DNA of 64,000 nucleotides, from positions 62,001-126,000 of the forward strand of contig QCCH01000001.1 of NCBI GenBank assembly GCA_003281315.1, given 5' to 3'. Source of the DNA: Prochlorococcus sp. AG-347-K20. Its GTDB lineage: Bacteria; Cyanobacteriota; Cyanobacteriia; PCC-6307; Cyanobiaceae. The notes beneath the pieces were generated by a model. The model saw only the letters and a program-made list of their open reading frames with translations, was not told where the DNA came from and searched no databases. The translations under genes and the position numbers were made by a program. Shown here in pieces: positions 54,895-63,362 of this stretch. Each line of letters opens with the position of its first letter. The first letter of the stretch is position 1.

Positions 54895-56521
54895 TATTTA
54901 AACAGGCTCTTCTACTCAAAGCCATCATTGTAAGTGTGGGGCTTTGCCAAGATGATGTGGGCCAGCATGCTCCATCTAGTACCAGTACATTCTTGCATCT
55001 CCATAATCTATTAAATTTATCAACTACGCTATTTTCTTCATTTAACCCCATTGGTGCTCCCCCTACCTCATGAATATAATATCCAGGAGGAGGAGGACTA
55101 TCTGAAAGTGCTATCAAATTTTTTGTAAATAAACTCCCTAATGGAATATTCATTAGTTCATCAATATTTTTTATTTTCCCATTTGCAGCTTTGACTGATT
55201 TTTGTATCGTTTTTTCCATATGTTTTGCCATATTTAACTCATTCTCGCTCCATTCGAATTCAATGTAGGGAATTGGTATTCCCCATTCATCTGTTTTTCT
55301 TGAGAGAGAAACTGAGTTTTTCTCTCTAGGCAGGACTTCACCATGGGCGATAAGAAAGCCAATGGATTTGTTTGCGTCTTTTTGTAAAAATTTAGGTATC
55401 CCTAATCTATCAATTGCCCCCCAGATTCCATAACCTCTATGGAAATTTATGTCGTCAATTTTTGGTAAATTTGAACCAAAAGGAATAAAGAAGCTGCCTG
55501 CTCCAGAAAGATCGGGAGGATTATCTAATGGTTTATCTGAGTTTTTTGTTTTTGGGACTGAAAAAAATCTACAGATAGATACATGATCCATGAGGTATTT
55601 GCCTAATTTCCCGGAATTATCTTTAAACCCTGAGGAATTTGATTTGTATTCTGAGTTAAGGAGTATTCTCAGCGTTGAAATTGTTGATGCGCAGAGAAGG
55701 ATTAAATCACAATTCAATACTTCTTTTTGTCCATTTTCTAGGTTTACGATCGTTAGTTTTGAGGCAAGCTCTGTTGCCTTGTTAATCTCAAAAGACTCCA
55801 CTAGGTAATTAGAGATTATTTGTACATTTCCAGAATCTAAAGCTTTTTTTAAAGAGCTTCCTAAGCTAGAGGACTTGGGCCATTTTTTTTCTTTTACTGA
55901 TGAATTACGGTCAAATCCTCTTGATTGGATAAATGGATAATTTAATTTTGATTTTACTTTGCAGCCAAAAACATTTTCGTTTTCTGTAAGAGGTATTTCA
56001 CCAATGTATTTACCGTTTGGGACTTCTTTAATGTCATCTTTTCGTCCATAGATGCCGCAGAAATTTTCAATGAAATCATAGTGTTGGGATAGTTCATCGT
56101 ATGAAATAGGCCAGTTTGGTCCGAATCCGTCTTTTTTAGCAGGATGAAAGTCACCTGAGGAAAGTCTTAATGTTATACCTCCCCAAGTTAATGATCTCCC
56201 CCCATATTGTTTCCCTTGGGTCCAAAGAAATGGCTTTTTTTTTGGGAAGTCATAAGGATGCTTCAATTCATTTGAATATAAGTCAGGATTATTTTTCCAA
56301 TAACCAGGATGTTGGCATTGATTGGCATGTTTTTTTGTTAAAACTCCTGATAATCTTTTTAATGTACTTTTTGGCTCATGATTACTAGCTTCATGCCTTT
56401 TAACTTGAGGCCCTGCTTCTATTACTAAAACTTTGATCCCTTGTTCTGCCAATGTAAGTGCTGCTATTCCTCCTGTAGCTCCAGAACCAACAACAATCGC
56501 ATCATAAGGACTTATATCCAA
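54881..56521 (-). CDS. GMC-family oxidoreductase
   Basis: VVGSGATGGIAALTLAEQGIKVLVIEAG; C-terminal DGACWPTSSWQSPTLTMMALSRR. Confidence 0.9.
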   Translation of the reverse strand: MDISPYDAIVVGSGATGGIAALTLAEQGIKVLVIEAGPQVKRHEASNHEPKSTLKRLSGVLTKKHANQCQHPGYWKNNPDLYSNELKHPYDFPKKKPFLWTQGKQYGGRSLTWGGITLRLSSGDFHPAKKDGFGPNWPISYDELSQHYDFIENFCGIYGRKDDIKEVPNGKYIGEIPLTENENVFGCKVKSKLNYPFIQSRGFDRNSSVKEKKWPKSSSLGSSLKKALDSGNVQIISNYLVESFEINKATELASKLTIVNLENGQKEVLNCDLILLCASTISTLRILLNSEYKSNSSGFKDNSGKLGKYLMDHVSICRFFSVPKTKNSDKPLDNPPDLSGAGSFFIPFGSNLPKIDDINFHRGYGIWGAIDRLGIPKFLQKDANKSIGFLIAHGEVLPREKNSVSLSRKTDEWGIPIPYIEFEWSENELNMAKHMEKTIQKSVKAANGKIKNIDELMNIPLGSLFTKNLIALSDSPPPPGYYIHEVGGAPMGLNEENSVVDKFNRLWRCKNVLVLDGACWPTSSWQSPTLTMMALSRRACLNIKKT

Positions 56522-56628
56522 AACCTAGTTCGTGATTTGCTATTTCAATAAATATAGCATTCAGTAAATAATTAATTTTTAGATTTCAGCTTAAGAAGTT
56601 AGAATTTATTGAAATACTACTCAAAAAA

Positions 56629-57102
56629 ATGAGATTTATAATTTTAACTTTTTTAATAGTTGTTTTAATCCTCCCTTCTAGAAGCTTAGCTGCGTTGGAT
56701 TATGGTAAACAATCTTTGGTTGGGGCTGATTTTTCTGGATCTGATTTAAAAGGAGCAACTTTCTATTTGACTGATTTACAAGACGCAAATTTGTCAGGTT
56801 GTGAGCTCCAAAATGCGACTCTTTATGGAGCAAAATTGAAAGATACTAATTTAAGTAACTCCAACTTAAGAGAAGTAACTTTAGACTCAGCCGTTTTAGA
56901 TGGAACAGATTTATCAAATACTAACTTGGAGGATTCTTTTGCTTATAGTACCCAGTTTGAAAATGTAAAAATACAAGGCGCAGACTTCACAAATGTTTTT
57001 TTGCCAAAAGATATTATTAGGAAATTTTGTGAGAGTGCCACTGGAACTAATCCAATTACAAATAGAGAAACTAGAGAAACTTTAGAGTGCGATTATATTT
57101 AA
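56629..57102 (+). CDS. pentapeptide-repeat protein with signal peptide (possible lumenal)
   Basis: Tandem A(D/N)LXX repeats GADFSGSDLKGATFYLTDLQDANLSGCELQNATLYGAKLKDTNLS. Confidence 0.88.
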   Translation: MRFIILTFLIVVLILPSRSLAALDYGKQSLVGADFSGSDLKGATFYLTDLQDANLSGCELQNATLYGAKLKDTNLSNSNLREVTLDSAVLDGTDLSNTNLEDSFAYSTQFENVKIQGADFTNVFLPKDIIRKFCESATGTNPITNRETRETLECDYI

Positions 57103-57104
57103 AT

Positions 57105-57497
57105 TTATGCACATACAAGTTCTTTTTTAATCTTTCTTTGTTTATACAGTGATCTTCCAACAGGCCAACCTAAAGTAGATAAATGTTTCATTAAAGAACC
57201 TGAGTATTTGAAATAAAAATTGTCTGAATATTTGATGCCAAGTTCTTTTAGAGTGGTTACTAATAAACATAGATCTTTCTTTTTGCCTTTTTTCATATCT
57301 AATAATATCAATGCTTCACTTGATAATTTTTTTTCTAGAACCTTATCATTTTCAGCAAAACCAACTTTAAGTGAATTAAATTCATCAGAATAAAGAGTAT
57401 AAATTATTCCATCTTTGAATTTATTTTCAGAAGTATCTACATTAAATCTTGATGATATTAATGTTTTGTATCCTTTAATGATTTTTCTGTTATTCAT
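57105..57497 (-). CDS. small GIY-YIG/T5orf172-like protein
   Basis: GIIYTLYSDEFNSLKVGFAENDKVLEKKLSS layout; directly follows the RHH-like gene. Confidence 0.5.
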   Translation of the reverse strand: MNNRKIIKGYKTLISSRFNVDTSENKFKDGIIYTLYSDEFNSLKVGFAENDKVLEKKLSSEALILLDMKKGKKKDLCLLVTTLKELGIKYSDNFYFKYSGSLMKHLSTLGWPVGRSLYKQRKIKKELVCA

Positions 57498-57499
57498 AC

Positions 57500-57997
57500 T
57501 TATTTGATTTCATCCTGAGCTAATTCGTATTTCTCCAATAGATTGTTTACTTCTGCTAGTGCAATCCTCTTTTGACAGGCTGAGTCATATCTATTTACTG
57601 CTACTGAAGGTATCGAACCTTTGCTTTTCATTTCCCTTATACCAGTTTCTAAACATTGAAAAGCAACACTTGATAGATCTCTTCCTTCTGCTGCGGCCCA
57701 AACTTTCAAAAGATAAGTAAGGTTTGATGGCACTGAGATCTGTACTTTGTTTGAATTTGAAGTATTTAATGCAATATCATCGAGACTAATTTCTTTAGAG
57801 GAAATAGTTTCTTTAACCTTTTTCTTCAAAAATTTTACTTGGCTTACAGCGTCCTCTTTATTCTTTATTTTCTGCTCTATTTCAAATAACTCTTCTTCAG
57901 AATTAATTAAAGCTTCTAATGCCCATTTAGCATCATCTTTCGCAACAGCGGTTCTATCAAGCCATTCATCTCTTATTTTTGACCAATTACTGGGCAT
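57500..57997 (-). CDS. CopG/RHH-like regulator with N-terminal coiled coil
   Basis: VQISVPSNLTYLLKVWAAAEGRDLSSVAFQCLETGIREMKSKG resembles an RHH fold. Confidence 0.55.
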   Translation of the reverse strand: MPSNWSKIRDEWLDRTAVAKDDAKWALEALINSEEELFEIEQKIKNKEDAVSQVKFLKKKVKETISSKEISLDDIALNTSNSNKVQISVPSNLTYLLKVWAAAEGRDLSSVAFQCLETGIREMKSKGSIPSVAVNRYDSACQKRIALAEVNNLLEKYELAQDEIK

Positions 57998-58029
57998 AAG
58001 CTTTATGCGATAATTCTATAGTATATAAA

Positions 58030-58074
58030 TCTAAATAGATTGTCTATGTATTCTAAATAGATTTAATATAGATT
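58030..58074. repeat. helically phased direct repeats TCTAAATAGATT (two full, one partial) upstream of the RHH-like gene
   Basis: TCTAAATAGATT at 58030-58041 and 58052-58063, TAGATT again at 58069-58074; spacing 22 and 11 bp. Confidence 0.75.
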
Positions 58075-58265
58075 AAATAATTTTCCAATTTTATCTTTAA
58101 TAATTCCTCATTTTAGAAATAATCTTTACAATAATTGAAACTACAGAATCTATTCAATGTGATGATAGAGATATTTTTTTTCGTTAATTGAAAACGATAT
58201 ATTAGATAATTCAATCTTTTTAAAGATTTAGTTATTTGTTTATTTAATTAAAAACTTCAAAGCTT

Positions 58266-58655
58266 TTAATCTCTTTCAATAAGTTCAATTTTATATCCAT
58301 CTGGATCCTCAACAAAGGCTAAGACAGTAGTACTGTTTTTCATTGTTTTAGGTTTGGTTGTTATTTTACAACCATTATTTTCTAATCCTTGGCAAATATG
58401 ATTAATATCTTTTACTCCAATAGCAATATGGCCATATTTATCTCCAAGCTCATAATCTTCAGACTTTTTGTCCCAGTTGTAAGTTAATTCAATTACTGCG
58501 TTTTCTTTTTCTGAGCCATAACCAACAAATGCCAAAGTAAACTTTCCATGAGGGTAATCCTTTTTTCTTAATAAATTCATGCCTAATCTATTGACATAGA
58601 AGTCAATGGATTTATCTAAATCTCCAACTCTCAACATTGTATGTAGGATACGCAT
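58266..58655 (-). CDS. gloA: lactoylglutathione lyase (glyoxalase I)
   Basis: [40 protein letters not shown]. Confidence 0.95.
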   Translation of the reverse strand: MRILHTMLRVGDLDKSIDFYVNRLGMNLLRKKDYPHGKFTLAFVGYGSEKENAVIELTYNWDKKSEDYELGDKYGHIAIGVKDINHICQGLENNGCKITTKPKTMKNSTTVLAFVEDPDGYKIELIERD

Positions 58656-58788
58656 TTTGAATTATGAACCTTAATCAATTATCTAATATTTAATAACCAT
58701 CTGCAAAAGTAGAGATTTTCAAGGCTAGGTCTTTAATTAAATTAAGAAAAATTAGGTTAAAATATTATTACTAAATTTCAACAACATA

Positions 58789-59223
58789 TTGAATCAGATA
58801 TTTCAGAGACTCTCATCAGTATTTTTGTATACCTTGCCATTAAAGGCATCAATACCTTTTGGATATTATTTATTTTATAAATATTCTTTTTTAAAAATAC
58901 TATTATTTCTAACTTTTCCAATAGTAATAATTGAAAAATCTTTGCCTTTTGGTAGTTTTTTATTATTTATAATCTTGTTTGCTGGATTAGCAAGAAATCC
59001 AAAAGTCCCCTATTTCGTTAGATATAACGCATGCCAAGCATTACTTATTGATATTGCTTTGATAATAATTTCGTATCTCTTGAGAATATTTCCCATACTT
59101 GAATTAGGCTCAATTATTTTTGTGTTTACACTATGTATTCTTATTTATTCGATTTCTCAATGTATTTTTGGAGTTGAACCTGAAATTCCCTTAATTAGTA
59201 AATCTGTAAGAATGCAAATTTAA
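58789..59223 (+). CDS. Tic20-family protein
   Basis: Four-TM ORF with VPYFVRYNACQALLIDI motif. Confidence 0.85.
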   Translation: MNQIFQRLSSVFLYTLPLKASIPFGYYLFYKYSFLKILLFLTFPIVIIEKSLPFGSFLLFIILFAGLARNPKVPYFVRYNACQALLIDIALIIISYLLRIFPILELGSIIFVFTLCILIYSISQCIFGVEPEIPLISKSVRMQI

Positions 59224-59250
59224 AAAGATTTATAGATTTACTTACTTTCT

Positions 59251-59580
59251 TCAGCACTCATTCAGAATAGATTCCCATCTTTGTTGACTTGCCTTTATCG
59301 CTTGCATTGGTGGATTCGCTCCTTCTATTTCAAAGGCTTTAATTAATGATTTATTAGCTAATAGTCCTAATCTTGCTGCCTCTCTTTGCCTAGAGCATAC
59401 TTTTTTTCTTGATCCCTCTTTTAGGCTATTTTCGATTTCTTTAAGAATCTGGCTAGCTTCATTCGATTTAGAATAAAAATCATTCATGTAAACATCAAGT
59501 GCCGTATCAGCAAAGATTTCAACTGGAGAGATTATTGTGACTAAGCACACTATAAAACTAACAAATGCAAATATTTTCAT
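59251..59580 (-). CDS. hypothetical secreted protein
   Basis: Signal-peptide-like N-terminus; 109-aa ORF. Confidence 0.6.
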   Translation of the reverse strand: MKIFAFVSFIVCLVTIISPVEIFADTALDVYMNDFYSKSNEASQILKEIENSLKEGSRKKVCSRQREAARLGLLANKSLIKAFEIEGANPPMQAIKASQQRWESILNEC

Positions 59581-59586
59581 AAGCTC

Positions 59587-60171
59587 TTAAGTAAATTTTT
59601 TGCCCGATCTCTTTAATACTAAATAAAAGGTAAGAACGCTAATTGTTCCGGATGGGCCTATTAAAACATGCCAAAATTGATCGCCACTAATTGAAAGCCT
59701 TGTTCCAAAGAAAGTCGTAAAAAAAATACCAAATATTGGGTAAAGCATAAAAAGCCAATCTTTAAAAAATCTTTGCCAATTTATAATTAGAAGGATACTT
59801 ATTATTACTTGGAAAAGAAGAGCAATCGTTTTATCAAATAAAAAATATGAGATTATTGAACACAAAGAAATGCAAAAATTAGTTTTTTGAATAAATTTAT
59901 TTTTTATAACTGATATTGATAAACATGTTAGACCTAAAGATAGGAAAGAATAAAATAACCAATTAAATAAAGAGGAATGATCTACATAAATCCAAGATGT
60001 TTGGGTATGATCTATCATTTCAGAAATCGATGCCAATCCTAAAAAAATAAAACCTAAAGGTATCAATTCGTTCTTGCGAATGTGTTTGAATTTTTTGAAA
60101 GATCTAATTCCTAAAAATATTGGGATTATTGCCGCCTGAAGATGGGCTAATAATAAAATTGAAAAAAACAA
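59587..60171 (-). CDS. hypothetical multi-TM protein
   Basis: Several hydrophobic helices. Confidence 0.65.
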   Translation of the reverse strand: MFFSILLLAHLQAAIIPIFLGIRSFKKFKHIRKNELIPLGFIFLGLASISEMIDHTQTSWIYVDHSSLFNWLFYSFLSLGLTCLSISVIKNKFIQKTNFCISLCSIISYFLFDKTIALLFQVIISILLIINWQRFFKDWLFMLYPIFGIFFTTFFGTRLSISGDQFWHVLIGPSGTISVLTFYLVLKRSGKKFT

Positions 60172-60225
60172 AATAAATTCTCAAACTCAATTTATCTGAA
60201 ATTTAAAGACAAAAACCATGTTCAG

Positions 60226-60426
60226 TTATCTTAGAAGAGATAGATACCATTGCCCGATTACTACTATCAATATAGTAAGAACAAAAGGGAAAGCTGGATA
60301 TCTTTTCTGAAAATTAGCTGGTGGCCAAGGAGACCAAGATATCAATCTTCCTTGAGGTTCATTTGAAATGACTTTTTTTTTCAATTTTTTGGATGTTGAA
60401 TTATCTGTGGCGAATCCTTTACTCAT
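60226..60426 (-). CDS. hypothetical small membrane protein
   Basis: 66-aa ORF with C-terminal TM helix. Confidence 0.55.
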   Translation of the reverse strand: MSKGFATDNSTSKKLKKKVISNEPQGRLISWSPWPPANFQKRYPAFPFVLTILIVVIGQWYLSLLR

Positions 60427-60510
60427 AAATAAAATAAATTTAATCCTAACAAGAACTTATAAAAAAGGCGTTTATATTATTTGGTTGAATTTCAGTTGAG
60501 TTTTATTAGA

Positions 60511-60571
60511 ACGGAGGGGGTGGGATTCGAACCCACGGTGCCCTTGCAGACACGCTAGTTTTCAAGTCTAG
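60511..60571 (-). pseudogene. partial tRNA-Ser(UGA) copy: 3' part (anticodon stem-loop through acceptor 3' end)
   Basis: 61 bp identical to 61821-61881 except for one base (T for A at 60567). Confidence 0.95.
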
Positions 60572-60617
60572 TGGTTTGTTAGTCATGGCAATTAATTTGA
60601 TGGTCTTTAAGGAACAG

Positions 60618-60640
60618 AGTTCACCGAAAGTTCACCACTT
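60618..60640 (+). repeat. left 23-bp direct repeat AGTTCACCGAAAGTTCACCACTT (possible integrase arm site)
   Basis: Identical to 61689-61711; two AGTTCACC boxes 11 bp apart. Confidence 0.9.
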
Positions 60641-60724
60641 ATGAAATTAGAAGATACTATTTTTAAACTTCTCAAACTTCCTCTTTGTTATGCAAGTAGT
60701 AAGCGTTTCATTTTTAAATAATTA

Positions 60725-61276
60725 TTATGGATTAAGAAGTAATAAATATGTTTCTAATGGATTGCCTTCAATATTCTTACCATCACTTGTAATGTAATAC
60801 GCCTCTCCATTGAATTGCCTTACACTAAAAGCAGCTAACCTTAATGCATCATCAGGATCAATAGCGAAGGAATCATCTCGCTCATAAATCTCTTTTAATG
60901 GTGTTAAGTAATTACCAATTTCTCTTTGAGTCCATGATCTTCTCATATTTTCTTTTGAGTAAGAAAGATTACTCCAACCCCATTTCCATGTTCCTTTCTC
61001 AGGTGCATAAGTTCCAATAACTACAAAGACATATTTTTTTATTAATTCAGATTTTGAATTATAAAAAGAGATTGTAGGAGGATCACTCTTCCAGTCAAGT
61101 TTATATCTTGATGAATTATTTTCCCTTAAAAAATTATCAAGTTTATTATTGCGTATGCGAACATAATCAAGAGCTTCTGTTACTGCATCTTCAAAAGTAT
61201 AATTTTGCTCTTCAGACATTATTTTTATAGGTGAAAGAAATGAAGCTGCTAAAGCAACTCCTAAAAGAAATTTCAT
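60725..61276 (-). CDS. hypothetical secreted protein, possibly DUF6882-like
   Basis: Signal peptide; VVIGTYAPEKGTWKWGWSNLS motif. Confidence 0.65.
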   Translation of the reverse strand: MKFLLGVALAASFLSPIKIMSEEQNYTFEDAVTEALDYVRIRNNKLDNFLRENNSSRYKLDWKSDPPTISFYNSKSELIKKYVFVVIGTYAPEKGTWKWGWSNLSYSKENMRRSWTQREIGNYLTPLKEIYERDDSFAIDPDDALRLAAFSVRQFNGEAYYITSDGKNIEGNPLETYLLLLNP

Positions 61277-61338
61277 CTTTTAAACAATTAGAGAAATGAT
61301 AAGGGTAAAGACCTTTTCTATCAAGAAGTAGATGTTCA

Positions 61339-61608
61339 TTATTTAAGTAAGCGACTACAGTAAAAACCAATATATCCAGCTTTGGTTCCTACTTTGTTGG
61401 CAGCACGTTTTCTTAATCTATCTTCCTCTTCATCAGTCAAGTTGGAACTACGATTTTGACTAGTCCACTCAAGACAAGCTCTTCTATCAGCATCTAGTCT
61501 TCCTGTAGGTGCTAAATTTCCAGAAATATTAAAAAGCTGAAAAGCAATAATCGCTAATAAAATACTCATTGGATATTTTTTTATAAAAAGTATAATGTTT
61601 TCCATCAA
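61339..61608 (-). CDS. hypothetical small membrane-anchored protein
   Basis: N-terminal TM helix then basic, Cys-containing region. Confidence 0.6.
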   Translation of the reverse strand: MMENIILFIKKYPMSILLAIIAFQLFNISGNLAPTGRLDADRRACLEWTSQNRSSNLTDEEEDRLRKRAANKVGTKAGYIGFYCSRLLK

Positions 61609-61688
61609 AGAACCTAATTGCCCCTTATTTTAGATCGACTGTCAATAATTCAAAATCCTTTATTTCTCTTAAGAAAACCATCTTATTT

Positions 61689-61711
61689 AGTTCACCGAAA
61701 GTTCACCACTT
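61689..61711 (+). repeat. right 23-bp direct repeat AGTTCACCGAAAGTTCACCACTT
   Basis: Identical to 60618-60640. Confidence 0.9.
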
Positions 61712-61821
61712 TTTCCTTAATTTACGGTAATGGAGAGGAACTCTAAGGAACTAGCTTAAAATTTCAGAAAATAAAAAAAATCCCAAAAGGAGTTGTCTTT
61801 ATAGAAGTCAGTTAGGAAGTA

Positions 61822-61908
61822 CGGAGGGGGTGGGATTCGAACCCACGGTGCCCTTGCAGACACGCTAGTTTTCAAGACTAGAGCCTTAAACCACTCGACC
61901 ACCCCTCC
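61822..61908 (-). tRNA. tRNA-Ser(UGA)
   Basis: GGAGGGGTGGTCGAGTGGTTTAAGGC...CTAGTCTTGAAAACTAG...GGTTCGAATCCCACCCCCTCCG; 7-bp acceptor stem, long variable arm, anticodon UGA. Confidence 0.97.
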
Positions 61909-61966
61909 AGGCAAAAAATATTTAATTTTGAGCTTTTTTATTATATCAAAACATGGTTAAATTTTT

Positions 61967-61985
61967 CGGAACTGATCCGGAACTG
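61967..61985 (+). repeat. tandem CGGAACTG boxes at 11-bp spacing
   Basis: CGGAACTGATC|CGGAACTG read directly. Confidence 0.7.
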
Positions 61986-62030
61986 CAAGTCAAGTTATCT
62001 CCCAAAACTCTGGTATAACTAAAAGAAAAT

Positions 62031-62073
62031 CTAGTTTTCAAGACTAGAGCCTTAAACCACTCGACCACCCCTC
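62031..62073 (-). pseudogene. partial tRNA-Ser(UGA) copy: 5' part (acceptor 5' strand through anticodon stem-loop)
   Basis: 43 bp identical to 61865-61907. Confidence 0.95.
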
Positions 62074-62193
62074 TAAGAGAAAATGTTAAATTTTAACCTC
62101 ATGATTATGTCAAATGGTTGTTGAATTTTTTGGAAATAATCTTTAACTGCCTGTCAAGTTTATTTCCATTGATAGATGTAACTAAAACATAAA

Positions 62194-62238
62194 TTAGCTT
62201 TGAAAAAATTAAATCCTAAATAATTCGAAGAGTCCTCC
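62194..62238 (-). pseudogene. probable third, decayed copy of the tRNA-Ser 5' part
   Basis: TTAGCTTTGAAAA...TCCTAAATAATTCGAAGAGTCCTCC aligns by eye (roughly 55-60%) with the tRNA 5' part, at the same spacing as the preceding unit. Confidence 0.45.
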
Positions 62239-62365
62239 ATTGAGGGTAAATATTTTTTTTATTTTAAAAATAAAATTTAAGGCAAAGTTCTTACCTATTA
62301 AATAATGTGTAGCTCACAAGTAAATCATGCAAATAACTTTTAAAATGGAATTATTTTAATGAAAA

Positions 62366-62614
62366 ATGTTTGGTTCAAAAGAAACAGAATCCTCAGATAA
62401 TGAGAGCAAAAAATCCGCAATACTAGACTTTAATGGAAAAAAATATGATATAAATACATTGCCTGATGATGCTAAAGAGATAATTAAAGGCCTCCAAATT
62501 GCTGATACTCAATTTAAGATGCAACAGGACAATTTGAAATTGATAGATATAAGTAGAAAAACACTTGGAGCTCAGTTAAATCAAAAATTAAAGGATCTGC
62601 CTACTGTTGATTAG
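62366..62614 (+). CDS. DUF6447-like small protein
   Basis: DFNGKKYDINTLPDDAKEIIKGLQIADTQFKMQQDNLKLIDISRKTLGAQL. Confidence 0.7.
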   Translation: MFGSKETESSDNESKKSAILDFNGKKYDINTLPDDAKEIIKGLQIADTQFKMQQDNLKLIDISRKTLGAQLNQKLKDLPTVD

Positions 62615-62868
62615 ACAAACTGGGATAATTGTTATACAAAAATTTTCTAGAAAGATTAAAAAGTTATCCTAATATTTTTATTTTTTCTCTTGAAATTAAA
62701 TTGAAATGATATTTTAAAATGAATTCATCAAATCTTTTTTGCCACTACATTACTTTCTTCTTTGCCAAGTGAGGTAGTTTTAATTGATTTAAATGATTAA
62801 TTCAAAACAATAAAGATTAGCAACGCTATTGAGCTTGTTGAATAAAAATTAAACGCTTACTAATACCA

Positions 62869-63018
62869 CTATCCGAAATTTACATTTTCTTGAAATAAAC
62901 CAAATAAATTATTACCAATTATGGCAGCGATTATTAAAACGAATGCAACTATGGCGAAAAGAGCTCCTACATCTTTTATGTCATATGGTGCTTTAAATAA
63001 AGGTTTTTGGTCTGCCAT
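62869..63018 (-). CDS. small single-TM protein (49 aa)
   Basis: Read by eye: MADQKPLFKAPYDIKDVGALFAIVAFVLIIAAIIGNNLFGLFQENVNFG. Confidence 0.6.
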   Translation of the reverse strand: MADQKPLFKAPYDIKDVGALFAIVAFVLIIAAIIGNNLFGLFQENVNFG

Positions 63019-63103
63019 AGTTATCAAATATATAAATGCAATTAAATCATATTAGTTTAATACTTGTTATAAATATTAAGTCATTTTTTTAGTCAAAAAT
63101 TGG

Positions 63104-63135
63104 ACAATAAAAAAAGCCACTTATAGTGGCTTTTC
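63104..63135 (-). terminator. rho-independent terminator
   Basis: Minus strand AAAAGCCACTATAAGTGGCTTTTTTTATT just 3' of the DUF4278 gene. Confidence 0.85.
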
Positions 63136-63155
63136 CTTTTTATTTTATAAATGAA

Positions 63156-63257
63156 CTAGCTTGTATAAGTTTTTCCTCTATAAGTTAGTTCGTTGTGCTG
63201 CTTTTTAACTGCTTCTTTGTTCTGGACGTACTTTTGTCCTCTGTAAATTAGAGTCAT
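63156..63257 (-). CDS. DUF4278-like micro-protein (33 aa)
   Basis: Read by eye: MTLIYRGQKYVQNKEAVKKQHNELTYRGKTYTS, two YRGxxY motifs. Confidence 0.7.
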   Translation of the reverse strand: MTLIYRGQKYVQNKEAVKKQHNELTYRGKTYTS

Positions 63258-63362
63258 TGTTTAAGCTCCGGTTTCGCTTAAGTCCCCGTTCCATGGCTTA
63301 AGTCGATTTGCGGCTTGCTATACGCAAGTTGAACGTTTTGGTAGCGGTTGCTACAATTTTAT
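63258..63362 (-). promoter_or_regulatory. structured, locally GC-richer leader upstream of the DUF4278 gene
   Basis: Hairpins GTAGC-N4-GCTAC (63341-63354) and CTTGC-N5-GCAAG (63314-63328); repeated GCTTAAGTC at 63276 and 63296. Confidence 0.45.

Larger units (their letters stand above)
60555..61881. mobile_element. candidate mini integrative element or remnant flanked by tRNA-Ser att-like sequences (no integrase inside)
   Basis: CTAGTTTTCAAG(T/A)CTAG core at 60555-60571 and 61865-61881; inner 23-bp direct repeats; two ORFs between. Confidence 0.6.
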
